From the NCBI RefSeq assembly GCF_963855985.1, contig NC_087107.1, positions 6,696,001 through 6,760,000 of the forward strand: a DNA stretch of 64,000 nt, written 5' to 3'. Source of the stretch: Ostrinia nubilalis (lineage: Eukaryota; Arthropoda; Insecta; Lepidoptera; Crambidae). Under the pieces are notes generated by a model. The model was not told the DNA's origin and ran no database searches. It saw only the letters and a program-made list of their open reading frames with translations. Below are positions 24,816-38,000 of the stretch, in pieces. The translations under genes were made by a program, and so were the position numbers. Each line of letters begins with the position of its first letter. Position 1 is the stretch's first letter.

Positions 24816-26089
24816 GCTTGACCCACCAGTTGTGCAGTCGCAATATCCAATGGAGAATAAAAAGCAAGCCCCGGCGACCCAGCAGCCGCTCACACAACAA
24901 CATCTAATGGCTCATCATGTCCATCCAGACCAGATATACGCCACTCAGAACACACAGCTCGCTGCGCACCTCACGTCCGCGCAGGCTGGCCAGATACAGC
25001 CTAATGGCGTCATGCATCAACTCCTCCAAAGTCAATACCATTCAAACATGAATGCGCGGTCGCCGCTTCTCGAAAACAGACACGACCTTTACGGCACAGG
25101 ACACAACCACGAATACGCGAGGCATTATGGAGCCAACGACAATTACTACCCACAGTCGCCGCCCAGAATGGAACGCAACGAAGTGCACACAGACCACAAC
25201 GTCAACCACGAACTACTACAAAACATCCCAAAAGGATACAACGCGGAAGTGTATCAGGACTATTTAAAACGTAACCCACCGAGAGATACCAATCAAATAT
25301 ACCAAAATCATCAACCTATGTATAGACCTAATGTAAATCAGTATGGATCTAAGCCGTATTTGCCATATTCAAGTAGAATAGGACCACAGAGTAACACAGA
25401 AATATTACGGAGACAGTATAATGAGATTCAGCAAATGAAGCTACAGCAGCAACTTCATTACCAGAATCAGGCGCAAATGCAACAACAACAGAAGTTTGCG
25501 GAGCGACAGTTGCTGCTTCAGCAAATTCACGGCGTTCAACCACCGCCTAACTTGCAAAATAGTATATATTCCGACGAATCTTACAGAGACCTAGATCGAT
25601 ACGGTAGTAAAAATGACTTTAAAGAATATAGCAGCCCTGATTTGCAAAAAGATATAGACAGGTATGCCAAAAATAATGAGTACAGAGACATTGAACAACA
25701 AAATAGGCATTACGCTGAATCACAGTGGCAGTCGAATCAACAGACTGATTTTAGGGAAATTGAAAGACAAAGACGACAGTCTGAAGGTGATAAAGGGAAG
25801 AGCCAGTCTCCGCCGTCAGATTTAAATAATCAAAGTCAGAAAAATAATATTGGCGTTATTTCACCTATGAAGTCCAGTGAATCGAGCTCCCCTAGTGTGA
25901 AGTCACCTTCTTCGGACAGTCGGAGAAGTAGTGGTGGAAATCAGGCACTACGTTCGCCCATTGCGCAGAGGATACCTACAGCACCGGTAACGATGTCGGG
26001 TATTCTCTACAAGCAAGGTTCTGACGGACTTAAAGTTTGGAGGAAAAGATGGTTCGTGTTATCGGAGTATTGCCTATTTTATTACAAAA
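24816..26089 (+). CDS. kmr: Exon 1 of window: Gln/Asn-rich N-terminus and first half of the PH domain
   Basis: The acceptor is 'ttgttacag' before 24816 and the donor is gtaagt at 26090. The first base completes a codon from an upstream exon and the next residues are LDPPVVQSQYP, followed by the first ATG at 24850. The frame is open for 424 codons. The sequence is rich in Q, N, H, Y and S, with poly-Gln stretches near 25440-25520 and Ser-rich sequence before the PH domain. The PH domain starts at about 25990 (MSGILYKQG, WRKRWFVL) and is cut by the intron right after YCLFYYK, phase 1. Either translation enters from an upstream exon, or isoforms start at 24850. In this family WW domains commonly precede the PH domain, and 'xxG-LDP' could continue a WW end such as DPR; that is inference. 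Confidence 0.85.
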
Positions 26090-29000
26090 GTAAGTATTAC
26101 TTATTTAAAAAGCTATACGAGCAAATAAATTACTCTGCAAAAATTTGCTGTGACTGACGTATAACTTTATGTTTTTCAGGTCAAGACGAAGAAAAACTTC
26201 TAGGTTCGGTGCTTCTACCATCTTACAAAGTTTCTGCTTGCACAGCGGAGGATAAAGTTTTAAGGAAATTCGCCTTCAAACTAGAGCACGCCAATATGCG
26301 GACTTACATACTGGCTGCACCGGATCAAGAGTCCATGTTGAATTGGGTCAAATCGTTGACTATGGCCGCTCTGATGCAAAGTCCCAAGTAATAATATATT
26401 AATTTATTTAATATCTACCTTATTATCTAGTAAACGAGAAGGTTGATTTATTACATTGCAGTAAATTAATATTTACATTGACTGGTACCAGTTTGTCTTG
26501 TAACTATAATTTAAACTGTTTCTTTTCAGCGAGCAACCACAAAAGCAAAGTGACCGTACAGCTGCGAAAACAGAGGTGGGTATTATTTTGTGCACGGACG
26601 TGTACACTGCAGGTGATCGACAATTAGTGCGCCAGAGCGGAACCAAGGACAGCGATTACACAGTCGTTATAACTGTGCATAATAGTCTGAATGTCGCCGC
26701 AAATTGATAGCGTCATTTACATCCATATACGTCTACGATCTGCATGCTTGTAGTGATCCATTTGATAGCTTGGTTATCAAGTAAATTATAAAGTTAATTG
26801 AATTATCTGATCATTTCAGGAAGGTGATGACATACCGACTTATGCTAATGCCCCACCAAAACCGAGACGGTCCAACGAAGGATACAACTCGCCCAGCCCA
26901 GACATGTAAGATGAAACAGTTTTATTTTGTTCGTAAATAACTGTGTGCTCATTCCTGTCACATGACTAATATTTCCAAACTAATTCACAACATTACAGGT
27001 ACGATCCAAATTACGATCTACTAAAAAAGCCAGCTTCATCTCACTACAGTCAAGGCCCTAACCATCCTCGTTACCAGGAACACACAAATTATGGAAGCCC
27101 TAATCAAGAGAGCACATACACTCTTAGCCCGCAGTCACCTCCTCCTCAGCAGCCTATGTATCAAGCAAAACGACCTTATGACTCACACAATTTATCTCTC
27201 CCTCTGACTAACTCTGCAAATGATAGACAAGATAACAATCAACCTAACACATCAAATATGTACAGATCTAATCCGCAGTCGCCTTACTTTAATAATAGGA
27301 CAAGAAACCAGCAGCAACAACAGGTACCACAAGAAATGAAACAAGATCAGATATACGACCGACAACCGCAACGCAATCCTTTCCTCCAAGACAACACACC
27401 ACAGATGGAAACACCACCTAAAGAAAATGAAGCTCAAATTAAAAATAATCGAATGCATATGGAGCAGGATAGGATGCAACAAAATTATAATAATGAAACA
27501 TACGGCGAAACACGTTCTAACCAGAAGATAAATGCAGAAATGAATCCATACAACAGAGAGGTTTACGGAGAATTGAATTCAAGGCCAAATAAAGTGCAAG
27601 CTGGAATAAATGAACGGCTGCTTATTGAAAGAAGAACACCTGATGCTTACGGAAGATCTAATACTATGGCCGCTTATAATAAACCAGGTCCAAAGGTTGG
27701 AGATTATGAAGACGTCTATGGAACTTACGCTGTTGAAAATGAGTACGGAAAAGCGTATGCCAAATCGCCAAACACAACTCAGTCTAACCATCAACAATCA
27801 GCAGAATATGGCACGGCTTATGTAAGTATAGTTTGAAATAAAAATACAAAAACATTTATTTCAAAAAAATGTAGTCCTTATGTCAGGTGTTTTAACTATT
27901 TTCTTTTATTTCCAGCCCCAGGAGAAAACCTTTAGCGGCCCTGCAATTTTAAGGCGAAAGAAAATGCAATCCAGTGGAATACAACCTCCTATGCCAAGAC
28001 CTCATAGCGCCGATTTCTTGGAATACGAATCCAAGAATGAAATGTTGAATAAAACGATGCCAACTCGGACTACGGCCGACCCGCCCAAGCAACCGCAACG
28101 ACCTAAATCTAGTCTCGATATAAACTCGTACTACGACCCTAGTTCAGATAGATATTATTCTGAAGAGAGCTACGCAGAGAAAATGCGACAGTCCGCGCAG
28201 TATTTGCAAGCAGGAATGGCGCCAAGAAATATACAAATACCATTAGCGAAGTATGCAAGCGGGTTAGCCGAAAAGCAATTAAGCTCAGCATATTCACAGA
28301 TCACTAATAATAATTACGAGCCGGAGTTTAGTGCTAACAAGGTTCCTCGCGAAAACGCTAGTTTCAGTGCAAAGTATGGAGATCTAGAAGGGCTAAATTC
28401 AAATTGGACTTTGAAAGAGAAAAATCTTGAAAACCAGAAGGAATATTTGTACAGAAGTGGAAGTGTTATGAGCGATGGTTCCAATGTTAGCGCGTATACT
28501 AAGGATATGAATCGGTTTGAACAATCAGCGGACAGTTTTATGCGTTCGGCTAGTGCACGGCTACCATCATCTGGTAATGAAAAAGAGGGCGAAAAGAAAG
28601 TTCAACAGGTAAATGATTATCCCGTAAGTGATACACATTTTATCAATATTAAGTCTACTAGTCAATTATTGGATTGAAAATAATAAAGGTTTGTTTTCAG
28701 AGAGAAGAATCAATGAAACGTTTGCTGGAGTGGAAGCAAAGAATGCTTCAGTCTCCTTTGACGAGAAAGAGCACACCAGCTACGATATCGTTGGCTCGAT
28801 CTCTAAATCAAAGTCGGCAGTCCTTGAGATCGGATCAGTACAAGTCTAAAACGTATACAAACGCTTCATATAACAGTTACTCTTCGGACGATGAAGGTAT
28901 GTTTGACCTAAATATGTTTCTCTTGAAATCATTGTAAAGTTTCATAGCATGAATAAAATATTGAGGATCAATAGAAATCTGAGAGAGATTAAAGAAAATT

Positions 29001-32000
29001 CAAGCATGTTAAGATTTATATGCATGAAATATTTTTATGTTTATATTTTTTTATTATTATCTCAAAAAAGAGAACCACATTTTTAGAGATTGTAAGTTTG
29101 TTAGGTATAAATAAATATACGTATAGGATGTATTTTATGATTTATATCGAGACCCTTAGTAAAGTTTTTTTGATCAATATTACCGCATTTTGTATTTAAT
29201 TATATTAAATTAGTAAATAATATTATATTCATTTATTCAGTTTATTTTCATAACATTATTGTATTGATATTATCCCAAATAGAGTTTATAAGTTATAATA
29301 TCTAACAAGTATTTACACTCCATTAAAATGAGTAATAATACTTTAACTACATATTTTATTTTTTCATTTATAATATTTTTTAATATGTATACCTGTCTCC
29401 ATAAATACGTCCTGCAGTAGCAATATAATGACTTCGCTTTGCGGAAAGGTACCTTCCTGCCTGCGGGGACATTGTGCCACTAACAGAATATTATATTGGT
29501 ATAATAAGGTGGTGGGTTACGATAATGATTTTTGCTGGTAATAAGTAGTTTGCACTTTCTAACACTGAAGCCGAACATAAGTACTAACCAATTAAAATGT
29601 GTCTACGAATAAACCAACCAAAATTCCTCTATCAAATAATCACAAGCAAGCATAGTAATTTCGGTTTCACTTTTGCACCTCAGAGGAAACGTCGGGCACT
29701 GAACTGCAAAACCCAAGAGATATGCAGGCAGGAAGGTCCCATAGAGTGAATTTAACAAGTCCTATCATAATGTCACCTATACCCCCGCACGCACCTTGTA
29801 TTGATAAGATAGATAATCGTGAAGAAAACGATGTAAATAACACTGAAAATAAAGAAAAAAGTGAAAACACTTACGAAAATTTACTTTGTACTGTATCCGT
29901 GCCAAAGATAGAACATGAGCATGAAGAGCCTATTTATGAAGAACATACATTAGAAAATAGAGAGAGTGAAAATAGGTTTGAACCTGTAGCTGACCCTAGT
30001 GGGTATGAGACTCATGAAAGCGAAGCTGAATCTGAAACCCAGATGGAGTATACAGATAATGATTTAGATGAAGTTTTATCAGAATCAGATGCTGAGGCAA
30101 CAACCGCACAAGGCAAAGATAATACTGATAATGTAGAAGAGCCAAAGACTAGTTCAACTGAAGACGACAATAAAGCCGAAACACCTCCAGCCAAAACTGC
30201 ATGTGAAGATCACTATTTACCAATGAGCCCTCGAAAAGCTTCTGCAGTAGAGTTGGCTCACCAAATGATTCTTGAGAATCTTAGTGTATTTGATGCGACT
30301 CTACCATCAGGTTGTGATGATAACCCATACGTTGAAATGAATTTGGGCAACGAAGAAGAAGATATGCAAACATATGAAATAGTTTGTGTTAATGGAGGTA
30401 AAATAGAACCAGTGTATATGGAATTGAATAACGTGACAAGTGAAGACAGCAAGAAATCGTCTTTAAATAATTTTGCCACTGACACTGCATCCAATTTTGC
30501 AGACACCAAAGAACACACATTAAAGAGAGCTTCAAAAACAGAAAAAGTAAACAAAGAAAAATCTGACTGTTCTGATGCAGATGACGAAGCATCTAAGGAC
30601 ATTTCACTTGATACACCTTTTAGTAGATTCAGTATATCGGATACATTCAGACCGGCGTCGTACTATTTAGGTGGCAGTAGAAGTGTTCTAAATAGACAAA
30701 ATAGTTCTGATAGTGAAATCCTTCCTCCGCCACCTATTCCAACTTCTTCACCACCTGCTGAAGAATTATCAGATGATGCGCTTTCAAAGTACATATTGGA
30801 TAAGTTAGATAAATCAGACATATCGAATGATAACTCAATTCTCAAAATGTTAACTACCGAAAATCAAAAAATGAACACAGTAAAAAGGAAAACCACATCT
30901 CTTATGATTTATGGAAGCCGAACATCTATACACGACACGCTTACTAGGGGAGAAAAGATCCGTAATAGCAGAGCAAGTTTGACTAATGATAGAAATAGAG
31001 TTAGTGAATCAAGTCCAAAATTATTAAGTAATTCTATACTGGAACACTATAACTCAAGCAGTATTGAAACTGACTCATTGAGAAGTTATAATGCTGATAA
31101 AGCATCTTCTCGTTTGTCTTTAGAATCAGATGTAAGTAGTAAGTTTGAAATAGCTCCATCAAATCTATCATCAGAGGTCAATAGTTTAAATGGAAGTGAA
31201 GTGGCAATTGATATTGATCTAAGACATCCATTTAACTACCGTGATCCAGAGATGATGCTCAAGAGAAGACCACTTTCAGATGATTCTTTGTTTGAACTTG
31301 CATCAGCCGAAATGCCTACACATAATGACACGAATACTAATGTTGACTTAGATAGATATTTAGATAATCTTCAACCTGGAACTAGTGAGGCGAGTAATAT
31401 TAGTCAAGACAATTCTTTATTTAATGTTTCTGCTTGTGAAGTTAATAATTCATCTAAAGATAACCTATTCCGAGCAGCTCATCTTCACGCAGCTCCTTCA
31501 CACATGAGGTGTTCAAGTACTCCAGTGAGCCATGCAAGTAAATTAGACATACCAAGTCGACATTCTATAGGAGCGCAGTATAGAAAATTGACAGAGCAAA
31601 TACCGGGCTGTATTGGATCACAAAGTTCTTGTAGTTCAACAGGCTTGCCAAAGTCACCTATGTCGTATTACTGTAAAAGTTTTGACGAGGAAACCATGCT
31701 GAGTAAAAATTTAAACAATGATATCTTGGCTGATAAAATAAAAGAGTTTGAAAATGAAAAATTAACACTCAAAGCCGGCAATGAAACAAATACTTCTTCT
31801 ACAACCACAGGCTTTCATAGCAGGGAAAGTTCAACGGAACATAGTGCACCTTATTATTATTCGGATCTGTCCTCCCAAGAGCACATCAATGTATTGCCTA
31901 CGTCTCACTACCTGAAGAATACAAATCTTCATCGCAAATTGAATAATCAAAGACGTAGAGGACCATTACACAAGAAAAATGAAATATCTCACATCCACAA

Positions 32001-35000
32001 CCCTATTCGCAATAATCAAGTGCTATTATCGGATCGCTCCTTCGAACTAGCCGCTTCAGCGCGAAGTGTATCTGTAGAATTTTTAAGTGCAGCGGATAAA
32101 GATCCAGAAATTGACATGAAAAACATATACGAATCGACCGGAGGTAGAAGTTCAAAAATTCCTGAATCAATGAGTTTAATTTCAGGCCTAGGTTGTAAAA
32201 AAAATTCAGGAATCGGTAGTACCGCTGAATATTCTTCACCAGATTCTACTGTTATAAATCGCAGTAGCCTCAACGCAAGCTCTTCACTCAAAATGTCTAC
32301 TGCTAGTATGTCATCGCATTGTAGCGGCAACTCTTCGAATACTGTTTATTACGACGCAGAAGCTGAGGCCGGTGCATATGAAAATGTATTGTGCCAGGGA
32401 GAAAAACATTGGGATGAAGATTCTTTATGGAGGGACAACTTAAGAAGAGTATCACACAGACACGCTAGGTCAATGGATGATCTGGATGATTGTAGACACG
32501 CGCCATCGGAACCATCTATGAGTCGCGCCGGTATTGACGCGTGTGGAATGAACAGTATTAAAAGAGTCAAGAAGGAATCTAAAAATAAGCCTTGTAGAAA
32601 TGTAACGTATGTTAATTGTGACATTCAAAACCAAGTTTTACGCCGGCCAGAAAATAGCTCTAGTTTTCATAATATTTATTTAGAAGATGAAGAGAAAGCT
32701 GATGATAATGATGTTTACGTAAGCCTTGCGGAAAACGCCGAGACATCATTGGAACAGTCAGATGAGGGTGTTTATGAGCAATTAACTGTAGATACTATAA
32801 GTCATTCTCTAGTCAGTGTAAGGGCGGAGAGAAAACGTAACTCTCAAGAAAGAAACAAGAAGAGATTTGAAATAGATAGGGAAAAGCTAAGGCAGTGGGA
32901 TTTAATGTCAAGTGGTCTTATGAAAAGTGGGGTAGGGAGCGTGCGGGGTGCGGGTGCCGGTGTGGGCGTGGGCGATGCTCTCAGTAACATGGACAACGGG
33001 ATTGACAGTGCAAGCAATGAAGGTATCCTCTAACATTCTCAGGTCCTGTAAGGTACACTATGTAAGTTCTATTTCTATTACAATATTCAGCAAAGCAAAG
33101 TCATTCTATTGTGTAAATAGTCATCAGAATATGATCAAAGAATGTTTTGGTTCTATGTAGGGTTTAAACACGATAAGGTGTACCTTTGCAAGCATGTTTT
33201 ATTTAACCTGCATTGTATGTAAATATTAAATGAACATCTACTAATCGCACCGAATCACACTTTATCATGTTTATACCATATTCAATGAAATTCAATACAT
33301 AAACATACCTTTGGATTTTTAAAATGTGTTGCATAGGCTTAACTTTGACTCTCATTTTTTAGCTTCTATGACAATGGCAGGCACAAATATGGATCCAGGC
33401 TCAAATAATAATACAGTAAATCAGCAAACATTGTCAAAGAAAGCATTTCTCGGAAGTAACACATCAATAGGAAGGACTAATAGAGACACCAATATACCAG
33501 TACGTGCTGTGAGCCCCAGAGTGAGATGGGTGGAGGAAAAACCAATCAATGACACTTATGGGTCACAACAGATGTCTAATTCACAACAAAATGTAAGTTT
33601 CACGGAATTCCATAATCCCTAATAGGTCAAAAAAGATCTTTAAGCCTTTAATCCAATTAAGCCATGTCAGACACCTATAGCGGCTTATGCCACCATAGTT
33701 GTTAGCCCACACCAAAGTAATGTATTTTAATATTAATTGTATTTTTCAGTTACATACATTAACGGCTACTGAGGACTCTTGGGCAACTGCTCGATCCCCA
33801 TCTAGAGCTTCACAGCAGCCTATACGAGCTGTTAGTCCCAGAGTTCGACGGAATACAGAAAATGATGACTTGGTAAGAAAATTACGAATTTTAAAATGTG
33901 ATGTTACTCGTAATATTGTTTGTTTATTGTTTATTTTACTCTCATTTTGTACGTTCGCTTTATCATTTGTGTTGCGTTCATTTCTGTTACCATTAGCAAA
34001 GGGAGGGTCGTCGTCAAGGTGATCAGTTGAGCGAAGTCCCCACAGCTGGGGAGCTTTTGGGTCGGACTCATGAAGAGCTGGTGCTTCTTCTCATCCAGTT
34101 GAGACGACGTCATGCAGCAACCCATCGCGCTATTGAACAATGCCGTGCTCAGATCAGTAGCATAGAGGTGTTTTATTATTTTGTTTTTATGTTTCCTTAT
34201 TTTGGTTTTATCATTTTTTTGTCTCTATGTTTGTTAGTGTATTCTTTATTATCATGCATTAGAATCCCTTTCTTTACTATCATGATAAAAATTGAAATCA
34301 ATGACTTTCGCAGTTGAAATTAGCTATGCAATATCACCGAATTTGAACCATGTTAATTTAAAAATTACAGGACAGCCTCAGCTCTCTCAAAGCAATGGAA
34401 AGAGAAGAGAACTTGCAACGCTTGGAACAACTGCGGATGCAGCTAATGGAACTGGAGCACCAATATGAGAAGAGTAAACCACTGGTTCAACTGGTGGACA
34501 ACATGGTGAAGCTAGGATCGCTGTACAATCGGCCTGGTTCAACTGTAGAAAGGCTGGAGAGGAACCAGAGACTTCGGCAGAAGGTCCTAGCTGAACACGC
34601 TTTGGAACAACAACGGTAAATTATTCTAGAACTAAACCCGGTTCACAGTACAAACCACATGCTAGTCACCAAACTACATAGTTACCTAATTAAAAACCAA
34701 GTCTTATCTATTCATTACGTAGTGGTTTTGAGAGACACTACTTTTTGCAACCATATTCAAGTGTATTTCAAGTGTTGATAACGATTTAAAAAAATGATAG
34801 GTGGTTGGAAAGTGCTGCTGCAGGGAAGCCTTTGGAGACTGAAGCAGCAAGGGCAAGAGTGGCAGAATTGTGGGCTTTGGAGCAAGAGCTAGCAGACGAG
34901 GCGGCCATTCTGCAAGGCTTGAAGACTGATAAGGACGCTATAGAATCCTTGCTGACTGGTAAGTGACATTTAATACACAAAAATCTTTTAACTTTAAAAG

Positions 35001-38000
35001 GTTAAAAGAGCCATCCATAAATAGTTTTTAAGGTTCTTTAAAAATATGAATTGCGCTAATATTGGATGTTGTTTCATACTGCCCAAACGACTGACTTCTT
35101 TGACTGTTTAGCAAAATATATTTTTCTAATGTTGTACTTGTATTTGATAATAATTATAATCCTTGTAATTGGCACTTGCAAGAAAACTCTAATTAAGCTT
35201 TCTCGTCTGGCCTTTAGTGACTGGCTGTCCGTTATGTTGTACAAAATTAATATCCAGATAGCAACTCAAATAAGTAGTTAACCTCTTTGGCAGTAGTTCA
35301 AAGTAATGTCTATTAGGTATGTTTATTTATATGGGTTGTGTAATGAGGGCTATCGTTTTAGCGCTCACCAGTTAGCGCCACTGTAGAGTAAGGTCCTGTC
35401 ACTTGCTAGTAGCGAAGATAGTAGCGCCAACTTGTGAGCGCTAAAGTGGTACTATCGTATTTGCACTCATCAAGATGGCGCCACTGTAGAGTAAGCGGTC
35501 CTGTCAATCGCCGGGGGTGCCAACTGTTAAGTATAAAAACGATAGCCCTCTGAGAGAAAAATGACATTGCTCAATTAAGAGTATGTTGCTCATAAAGCAG
35601 ATATTTAATTGATTTACACTACGATCACTATTATTTAGACCTAGAAGTTTATTTATGTGTAGTTGATTTACTCGTCTGAATACCTGTACAGGTATTCAGA
35701 CATTGGTAGTCACTGTTTTATTGTTTGCCAACCTGTTCTCTTACATCAATATACACAAATAAATTATACCTGACACTAATACGAATCTTCTATCATGCGT
35801 ATTCTATCGTTTGTTTATGAAGTAAAAACCGGGTGATTTTTGCCCGCACCGTTTGGCGGGGCTAGATTTGTCATCATGGTTTTGATAGAGTTGCTAATAC
35901 ATAAGGACATCTACTCGTAGATCCTTATCATACAATTCTTTTATAGCCAAGATTTTATACGAATCACTTTTGTTCTTCCAGGTGTTCGCGGCAAGCTAGA
36001 CAGTGTGCCTCGAGGAGACTTACCCCCCCGCGTGGTCAACCAACCCCCGCCTCAGGCCCCGGGCCTCGAGGCAGAACTGGCCAGAGTGCACGCTATGCTG
36101 GCACACAATTCTAAGGTTTATAAGGTTTTCGTCTATACATGCACTTTTATTATTTTTATTTTATCTAATTTATACTTTGCAGCACCGTCTTTTAGGTGTA
36201 TATTGGTAAAGCATGTAAAATTGCTGTAGACGTGACAAGCATGGTATTTTCTTTATGGTGAGGGTGAAGTATTGATGTATAAATGTGTACCGTAAATACT
36301 AGAACTTAAGTTTTTGTATTTTAATAGCATGAATCTACGGTTACGACGCACGCGATTCCTTCATCATCGTAATATTACCTGTACCCAATGTATGTTGTAA
36401 TCCTTGCTGTAACTATGCTTGATGAAGATTTAGAAGTTCTGTCTGTTATGTCACAAAATAGGTATGTTGGAATGCAACATTTGGAAGAAAACAATGGCAT
36501 GTATTGTGTTTGATATAAGATACAAGCAGCGTTGATACAGTTTTGTATATTATACTATGGTCCATGGTGATATGTTTTGATCCTGATCCAGTGGTTTGAG
36601 GTATACTCAAACTCAAATAGGTCTCTCGATTCAGACGTTCTGGATAATACAAACAAAATCCCATGGCTGAATAAGATATACTCTGATGACATCAAGTTTC
36701 GTAGATTTAAACTGGGGAAGATGTTACAATCTAAATCCAAACGATAGAAGAAGTTCTTAATAATCCTTTTCTTGTACAGAAACTCGAGCAGACCGTGGCA
36801 GACAACGCCCGCTTGGAGCGGGAATTGCAGCAGCTACGTCGCGCTTTGCAGGCCAGGCGTGCTGCGGTCCCAGCTCATCCGACTGCTATGCTAGAAGATG
36901 GTAAGTCAATTCTAACCCCCGAAATTCCTAGTCACTATTTCAGCCTGTGCTAGTCTGTTGCTGGAAGTAATCTTATACCAAGAACGCCACAAAGCACGAT
37001 CTCCTCTTCATATTCGTAGAATTCTAGAAGTCTCAAATTGATGATGGAGCATCTAACTGGATTCAAAAACTTTCTGAGAACAGCCCGTTTTACGACGAAC
37101 TCTTTGTTTGTATGCCGAATAAGGAAGACCCTTTTTAGAGCTGATTCGATTTAGTGACCATTTTTGATCCAGTTTTTCTGTCTCAATAGTTTTCTAAAGT
37201 CTGATATATTTTATATATGTTTGTTTATTTACAGAGGTGTCCCGCGTACAACAGCTGGTGTCGGCGCTACAGCGGCAGCGACAAGAGCTCAGCCGCGCCG
37301 TGCGCCACCTCACGCAGCAGTCGCACGCGCTGCAGACAACGCACGACTCCATGCCTGGTCAGTATTGTGACTCTTTTACATTTAATTAATCATCTTGTAC
37401 CTACCTACTGTATTTCAAAGTCACACAGACAATTATTAGTAATGATTTTAACTCTCCAGTTTGCTGCTGAACAATTGATCTTTTCCCCAATGTATTAGTT
37501 AAGGGGTGGGGTGTCTGGTGAATTAAACCTGTGCCTGCCTACGTCCCAAATTTTTAAAACTGAACTTCGAAGCTGAACTGAAATCTTTTTACAGGCAAAC
37601 GCCGCCCCCAGTCATCTTGGCAAGAGACGAACCTCGACACTGGCCACACGATCGACCACGGCCAGTCCGACTACGACTATGAGATGACGGGCCCTCTACT
37701 ACCACCAGGCCACTACGACCACAATATGGAGACGCCTCTGTACGTGGACACGAGGGCTGGTGGAGGTGACGTCATCTCCCCGCTGAACAGCGAGGATATG
37801 CAGCATGGTGGGTTTGGTAAGTAACTATGACGTACGAGTAAGTACGACTTTAATATCAAAATTAGCTTTCTTCTAGAAACAAGATCGTGGTCTATGAAGT
37901 ACTGAACGCTGCTGCCAGAACATAACAATCTGGTCACGGAGACTTAAATACGAGTCTATGTAGGTATAAACATTAATTAATTCTGATTATATTCTCTTCT

